DNA from: Solobacterium sp.
Lineage (GTDB): Bacteria > Bacillota_I > Bacilli_A > Erysipelotrichales > Erysipelotrichaceae
Direction: 5' to 3'
Assembly (NCBI GenBank): GCA_016284975.1
Contig: JAEEPV010000132.1
Coordinates: forward strand, 1 to 8,336
DNA length: 8,336 bases
The position numbers and the translations under genes are program-made. The notes under the pieces were generated by a model, which saw only the letters and a program-made list of their open reading frames with translations, did no database searches and was not told where the DNA came from. Below are positions 5,262-8,336 of the stretch, piece by piece (within the stretch, counting starts at the first letter, position 1; each line of letters begins with the position of its first letter).

Positions 5262-6475
5262 ATCTGAGAACAGGAAGATGGCTGGTGGCAGTATCCGGAG
5301 GTGCCGATTCCATGGCGCTTCTTTCCATGTGCATTGAAGAAGGAAGAGAAATCGCCTGTGCACATGTGAACTACCATCACCGCCCGCAGGCAGAGGAAGA
5401 AGCGGAATACATCCGTTCCTTCTGTAAGGAACACGGAATTGTCTGCCATGTGGAGGAGGAACCGTTTGTCTGGGAGGGTAATTTTGAGGCGGCCGCCCGT
5501 GAAAAACGGTATGCTTTTTTTGCGCGCCTCGTTCAGGAATACGGCTATACGGGTGTACTGACCGGCCACCAGAAAGATGATCTGATCGAAACCTTTCTAA
5601 TGCAGGAAGAAAAAGGCCTGATTCCGGACTGGTACGGCCTCAAAGAAGAGCGGATGATTCATGGAGTGATGGTATGCCGTCCGCTGCTTGGCTATACCAA
5701 GCAGGAGCTGGAAGACTACTGCCGCACAAGAGGAATCCGGACATTCTATGATGAAACAAACGGAGATCCCAGCCTGACAAGAAACCGGATCCGCATGGAA
5801 ACTGTCGAAGGGATGAGCCCGTTTGAAAAGGACATGGTCCTGCGGGAGATCCGGCAGAAAAACGCGGTGCTGCAGGAACGGCGGTGCCGAGTGAAGGCAG
5901 GCATCCGGAACGGTAACGTATCCCTTGCGGATTACCGGAACTGGAAGGAAGAAGACCGGCTGACCGCACTGTATGAAGTGCTTTCGGATACCGTGAACTA
6001 CTCCCGAAAGGGACTTCTGGAGATCGACCGGATCCTCTGCCGCAAACCGGATTTCCGGATCCCGGTCGGCGCAAACGAGCTGGTACAGAAAGACGGACTG
6101 TTTTTTATGGCAGAACCCGCCAGACCCTATGCGTTTACAGCTGCTTCTCTGGAACAGCTGGCAGCGCTTGCCTGCCCGTATTTCCGGATTGAAAAAGGCG
6201 TTCCCGGAGTCAATGCGGTAACGGTGACGGAAGCGGATTTCCCGCTGACGATCCGCAGTGTTCAAAGCGGGGATAAGATCCGGATGCGCTTTGGCACCAA
6301 ACCGGTGCACCGTTTCTTCATCGACCGTCATATTCCGCTGTTTGAGCGTCCTTCCTGGCCGGTTGTCGCAAATGCGAAAGGGACGGTCATCCTGGTGCCG
6401 GGACTGGGCTGTGATTGCGGCCATTATTCGAAAAGCCCTACCTTTTCTGTGATACAATTATCGTCGTATGAATAA
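5258..6475 (+). CDS. tilS: tRNA(Ile)-lysidine synthetase
   Basis: TilS uses ATP and lysine to convert the wobble C34 of the CAU-anticodon tRNA-Ile to lysidine, so that it reads AUA and is charged with Ile. It is cytosolic and essential in most bacteria. The 405-residue product has the N-type ATP pyrophosphatase loop SGGADS (13-18), HVNYHHRP (36-43), REKRYAFF (81-88), TGHQKDDLIET (102-112), RPLLGYTKQELEDY (141-154), DETN (165-168) and RNRIR (175-179), all TilS signatures. Residues about 328-383 match the C-terminal TilS substrate-binding domain (RSVQSGDKIR, FIDRHIP, WPVVAN). The length is a little below the 430-470 of well-studied homologues. The GTG at 5258 is the only plausible start after an in-frame stop at 5243-5245, and the PP-loop follows 12 residues later, so nothing further downstream is acceptable. 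It lies between the MazF-like gene and hpt. The tilS-hpt-ftsH order is common in Bacillota. Confidence 0.93.
   Translation: MNLRTGRWLVAVSGGADSMALLSMCIEEGREIACAHVNYHHRPQAEEEAEYIRSFCKEHGIVCHVEEEPFVWEGNFEAAAREKRYAFFARLVQEYGYTGVLTGHQKDDLIETFLMQEEKGLIPDWYGLKEERMIHGVMVCRPLLGYTKQELEDYCRTRGIRTFYDETNGDPSLTRNRIRMETVEGMSPFEKDMVLREIRQKNAVLQERRCRVKAGIRNGNVSLADYRNWKEEDRLTALYEVLSDTVNYSRKGLLEIDRILCRKPDFRIPVGANELVQKDGLFFMAEPARPYAFTAASLEQLAALACPYFRIEKGVPGVNAVTVTEADFPLTIRSVQSGDKIRMRFGTKPVHRFFIDRHIPLFERPSWPVVANAKGTVILVPGLGCDCGHYSKSPTFSVIQLSSYE
6450..6458 (+). promoter_or_regulatory. Extended -10 promoter for hpt-ftsH inside the 3' end of tilS
   Basis: TGATACAAT matches the extended -10 consensus TGnTATAAT at all but one base, with no clear -35. 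Predicted transcription start near 6465 gives a leader of about 23 nt to the hpt ATG at 6488. It would let hpt and ftsH be expressed independently of tilS. Confidence 0.5.
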
Positions 6476-6477
6476 TT

Positions 6478-6482
6478 GGAGG
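6478..6482 (+). promoter_or_regulatory. Ribosome binding site fixing the hpt start
   Basis: GGAGG lies five bases before the ATG at 6488, so the start is there. The in-frame TTG at 6476 would place the site within the coding sequence. Confidence 0.85.
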
Positions 6483-6487
6483 CGGTT

Positions 6488-7033
6488 ATGTCAATAAGAG
6501 ATGAGGTAAAAAGAGTATTGGTCACAGAAGAACAGATCCGTGAACGCTGTCAGGAACTTGGCAGACAGATTACCAAAGAGTATTCTGAACGGAATGAAAA
6601 ACCGCTTCTGGTTGCCCTGCTGCGGGGCTCGGTACCGTTTCTGGCGGAACTGATGAAATATATTGATCTCGATATTCAGTATGATTTCATGGATGTTACC
6701 AGCTATGCCGGCACCAAGAGCACCGGAGACATCCGGATCATCAAGGATCTTGAGACATCGGCTGAGGGCGAAGATATTCTGATCGTGGAAGATATCATCG
6801 ATACCGGCCGTACCATCAACGCTGTAATGGGCATGTTTCGAAACAAGGGTGCGCATAGTGTCAGAGTGGTCACTTTGCTTGATAAGCCGGACCGTCGTGT
6901 GGTAGATGTTAGAGCGGATTATGTCGGCTTCGAGATCGATGATTACTTTGTGATCGGATTCGGTCTGGACTACAACCAGCGGTTCAGGGCACTGCCGTTT
7001 GTCGGTATCCCCAAAGAAGAGGTATACCGCTGA
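6488..7033 (+). CDS. hpt: Hypoxanthine(-guanine) phosphoribosyltransferase
   Basis: This cytosolic purine salvage enzyme makes IMP, and usually GMP, from hypoxanthine or guanine and PRPP. It is 181 residues, the standard size. ALLRGSVPFLAELM (43-56) is the pyrophosphate-binding LRG loop. MDVTSYAGTKSTGDIRI (68-84) is the flexible SY loop that closes on the active site. ILIVEDIIDTGRT (97-109) is the PRPP loop with the conserved ED and DTGRT. VGFEIDDYFVIGFGLDYNQRFRALPFVG (146-173) is the purine-binding C-terminal part with the conserved DYFVIGFGLDY. It starts 12 bases after the tilS stop, and ftsH follows after 22 bases with its own ribosome binding site, forming the tilS-hpt-ftsH unit. Xanthine PRTase is unlikely given these C-terminal motifs. 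Confidence 0.97.
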   Translation: MSIRDEVKRVLVTEEQIRERCQELGRQITKEYSERNEKPLLVALLRGSVPFLAELMKYIDLDIQYDFMDVTSYAGTKSTGDIRIIKDLETSAEGEDILIVEDIIDTGRTINAVMGMFRNKGAHSVRVVTLLDKPDRRVVDVRADYVGFEIDDYFVIGFGLDYNQRFRALPFVGIPKEEVYR

Positions 7034-7055
7034 GATTTATTTGGAGTAAAAAAGA

Positions 7056-8336
7056 ATGCAGAATAAGAACAATAAACGAATCTGGAATTATCTGCCATAT
7101 CTGATCGTACTGGTTGCGATCTTCAGTCTGTTTTCCCTGAATCAGCCTGCGGCTTCTCAGAACCTGAGTTATGACCAGCTGATGGATGTTCTGGAAAACA
7201 AGAAGGTCGAGGAATCGGTTCTTTCGATCGGTTCGAACGTCGTAACGGTCAAGGGCAGTTATAAAGACGGAGAAAAAAGTGTTAACTTCAACGCGGTAGT
7301 CCCCGCAACGGACTCCTCGGTGGAGCGGCTGCTGGATTCTCTGGATCATACAGAACTTACCATCATGGATTCCGAGGCAAGCAATGCCTTCCGGGATCTG
7401 ATGTTCTCCCTGATACCGCTGGTGGTTGTGATCATCATGGGTATCTGGATGATGAACCGGATGAATGGGGCCGGAAGTGCGAATGCCAAGGCTTTTGAGT
7501 TCGGCAAGTCCAGAGCCCGTCTGGAGAATAAAACCAAAGTCAAATTTGATGATGTCGCCGGCTGTGATGAAGAAAAGCAGGAGATGGCGGAGATCATTGA
7601 TTATCTGAAGTATCCGGCGAAGTTCAAGAAGATGGGTGCACGAATCCCGAAGGGAATTCTGCTGTGCGGTCATCCCGGTACCGGTAAGACACTGCTTGCC
7701 AAGGCAGTTGCCGGCGAAGCCAATGTTCCGTTCTATTCCATCTCCGGTTCGGATTTCGTTGAAATGTTTGTCGGTGTCGGTGCGAGCCGTGTCCGTGACA
7801 TGTTCCACCATGCGAAACAGACTGCGCCATGCATTATATTTATCGATGAGATCGATGCGGTCGGCCGTCAGAGAGGCGCCGGTTTCGGCGGTGGTCACGA
7901 TGAGCGTGAGCAGACGCTGAACCAGCTTCTGGTTGAAATGGACGGCATGCAGGACAACAGCGGTATTGTTGTCATCGCCGCAACCAACCGTCCGGACGTT
8001 CTTGACCCTGCGCTCCTTCGTGCCGGAAGATTTGACCGGCAGATCACCGTTGCGCTTCCGGACCGGAAGGGAAGAGAAGCGATTCTCAAAGTTCACGCAC
8101 GCAACAAGAAGATGGCCAAAGATGTCGAGCTGGGCGCTCTGGCCAAACGGACACCGGGCTTCTCCGGTGCGGATCTTGAAAACGTACTGAATGAATCGGC
8201 GATCCTTGCGGTAAGAGACAGAGTCGAAGAGATGGGCCTGGTTCAGATCGATGCAGCGATCGACCGTGTCATGATGGGCCCGGCGAAAAAGAGCCGTCCC
8301 TATGATGAAAAGACAAAGAAACTTGTGGCATATCAC
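7056..8336 (+). CDS. ftsH: ATP-dependent membrane zinc metalloprotease FtsH, 3' end cut off by window
   Basis: FtsH is a hexameric membrane AAA+ protease that extracts and degrades damaged membrane proteins and short-lived regulators. The frame runs open to the window end, giving 427 residues of the usual 610-700. Order: short basic N-terminus, TM1 (about 12-28), extracytoplasmic FtsH_ext domain (about 30-112), TM2 (about 115-133), linker, then the AAA+ module. [13 protein letters not shown] is at 164-176, Walker A GHPGTGKT at 205-212, pore loop [12 protein letters not shown] at 237-248, Walker B IIFIDE at 260-265, and the second region of homology [21 protein letters not shown] at 309-329. 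The final residues VAYH are exactly the first His of the zinc-binding HEAGH motif, so the protease active site cannot be checked. Walker A reads GHPGTGKT where FtsH normally has GPPGTGKT; the GxxGxGKT core is intact. The start is supported by GGAG (7043-7046) nine bases before the ATG. Confidence 0.97.
   Translation, partial: MQNKNNKRIWNYLPYLIVLVAIFSLFSLNQPAASQNLSYDQLMDVLENKKVEESVLSIGSNVVTVKGSYKDGEKSVNFNAVVPATDSSVERLLDSLDHTELTIMDSEASNAFRDLMFSLIPLVVVIIMGIWMMNRMNGAGSANAKAFEFGKSRARLENKTKVKFDDVAGCDEEKQEMAEIIDYLKYPAKFKKMGARIPKGILLCGHPGTGKTLLAKAVAGEANVPFYSISGSDFVEMFVGVGASRVRDMFHHAKQTAPCIIFIDEIDAVGRQRGAGFGGGHDEREQTLNQLLVEMDGMQDNSGIVVIAATNRPDVLDPALLRAGRFDRQITVALPDRKGREAILKVHARNKKMAKDVELGALAKRTPGFSGADLENVLNESAILAVRDRVEEMGLVQIDAAIDRVMMGPAKKSRPYDEKTKKLVAYH

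Noticed and set aside
5500..5530. Weak hairpin (CCGT/ACGG) followed by seven T residues inside tilS, resembling a terminator or slippage site
   Set aside because: The stem is only four base pairs, and the T run simply encodes Ala-Phe-Phe within an intact REKRYAFF motif. No frameshift is needed.
5597..6457. Minus-strand open frame (286 codons) opposite tilS
   Set aside because: TilS motifs on the plus strand account for the whole region. The antisense product is rich in Arg, His and Cys with no domain-like pattern and no ribosome binding site.
6984..8336. Very long minus-strand open frame (450 codons) opposite ftsH
   Set aside because: It lies antisense to a clear FtsH reading frame with every AAA+ motif. 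The translated product has no recognisable domain, and the frame is open only because of codon bias in ftsH.
1..8336. Mobile elements, CRISPR arrays, tRNA or rRNA genes, riboswitches, prophage genes
   Set aside because: I looked for terminal repeats with transposase frames, regularly spaced repeats, clover-leaf-like stems and long structured leaders. None is present; all intergenic gaps are under 150 bases and are explained by promoters, terminators or the dyads listed.

Overview
The window is a run of housekeeping genes from a bacterium that looks like a member of the Bacillota (Firmicutes), with base composition close to balanced. Evidence for this is the strong GGAGG-type ribosome binding sites, short intergenic gaps, U-tract intrinsic terminators, a YwzB-like DUF1146 protein next to upp, a TagO-type enzyme, and the tilS-hpt-ftsH gene order typical of the phylum. 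An Erysipelotrichales-like host is possible, but that is a guess from gene order and composition only.

Region 1 (1-1319) holds the 3' part of glyA (serine hydroxymethyltransferase) and two back-to-back terminators, one for glyA and one for the convergent gene. Region 2 (1320-2402, minus strand) is a lone, divergent GT-B glycosyltransferase-like gene. It is placed in reverse between glyA and upp and probably read from an extended -10 promoter that leaves almost no 5' leader. Region 3 (2403-3329) holds a divergent promoter region, then upp (uracil salvage) and a tightly coupled two-helix membrane protein of the DUF1146 family.

Region 4 (3330-4643) has a perfect 10-bp inverted repeat next to an extended -10 promoter. 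A TagO/WecA-type polyprenyl-phosphate GlcNAc-1-phosphate transferase gene follows, with an unusual charged C-terminal tail encoded by a 12-bp tandem repeat, and then a strong terminator. Region 5 (4644-6475) has a MazF/PemK-like protein with a long N-terminal extension and no antitoxin gene, followed by tilS (tRNA-Ile lysidine synthetase). The start of tilS overlaps a three-codon mini-ORF. Region 6 (6476-8336) has hpt (purine salvage) and the first 427 codons of ftsH (membrane AAA+ protease), with a probable promoter inside the 3' end of tilS.

The genes cover one-carbon and serine-glycine metabolism, nucleobase salvage (upp, hpt), cell envelope polymer initiation (tagO-like, perhaps the glycosyltransferase), tRNA decoding fidelity (tilS) and membrane protein quality control (ftsH). 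I found no transposase, CRISPR array, tRNA, rRNA or phage gene. The points most worth a second look are the solitary MazF-like gene, the tilS start, the isolated glycosyltransferase with a near-leaderless start, and the charged repeat tail of the TagO homologue. I do not see a clearly new multi-gene system.
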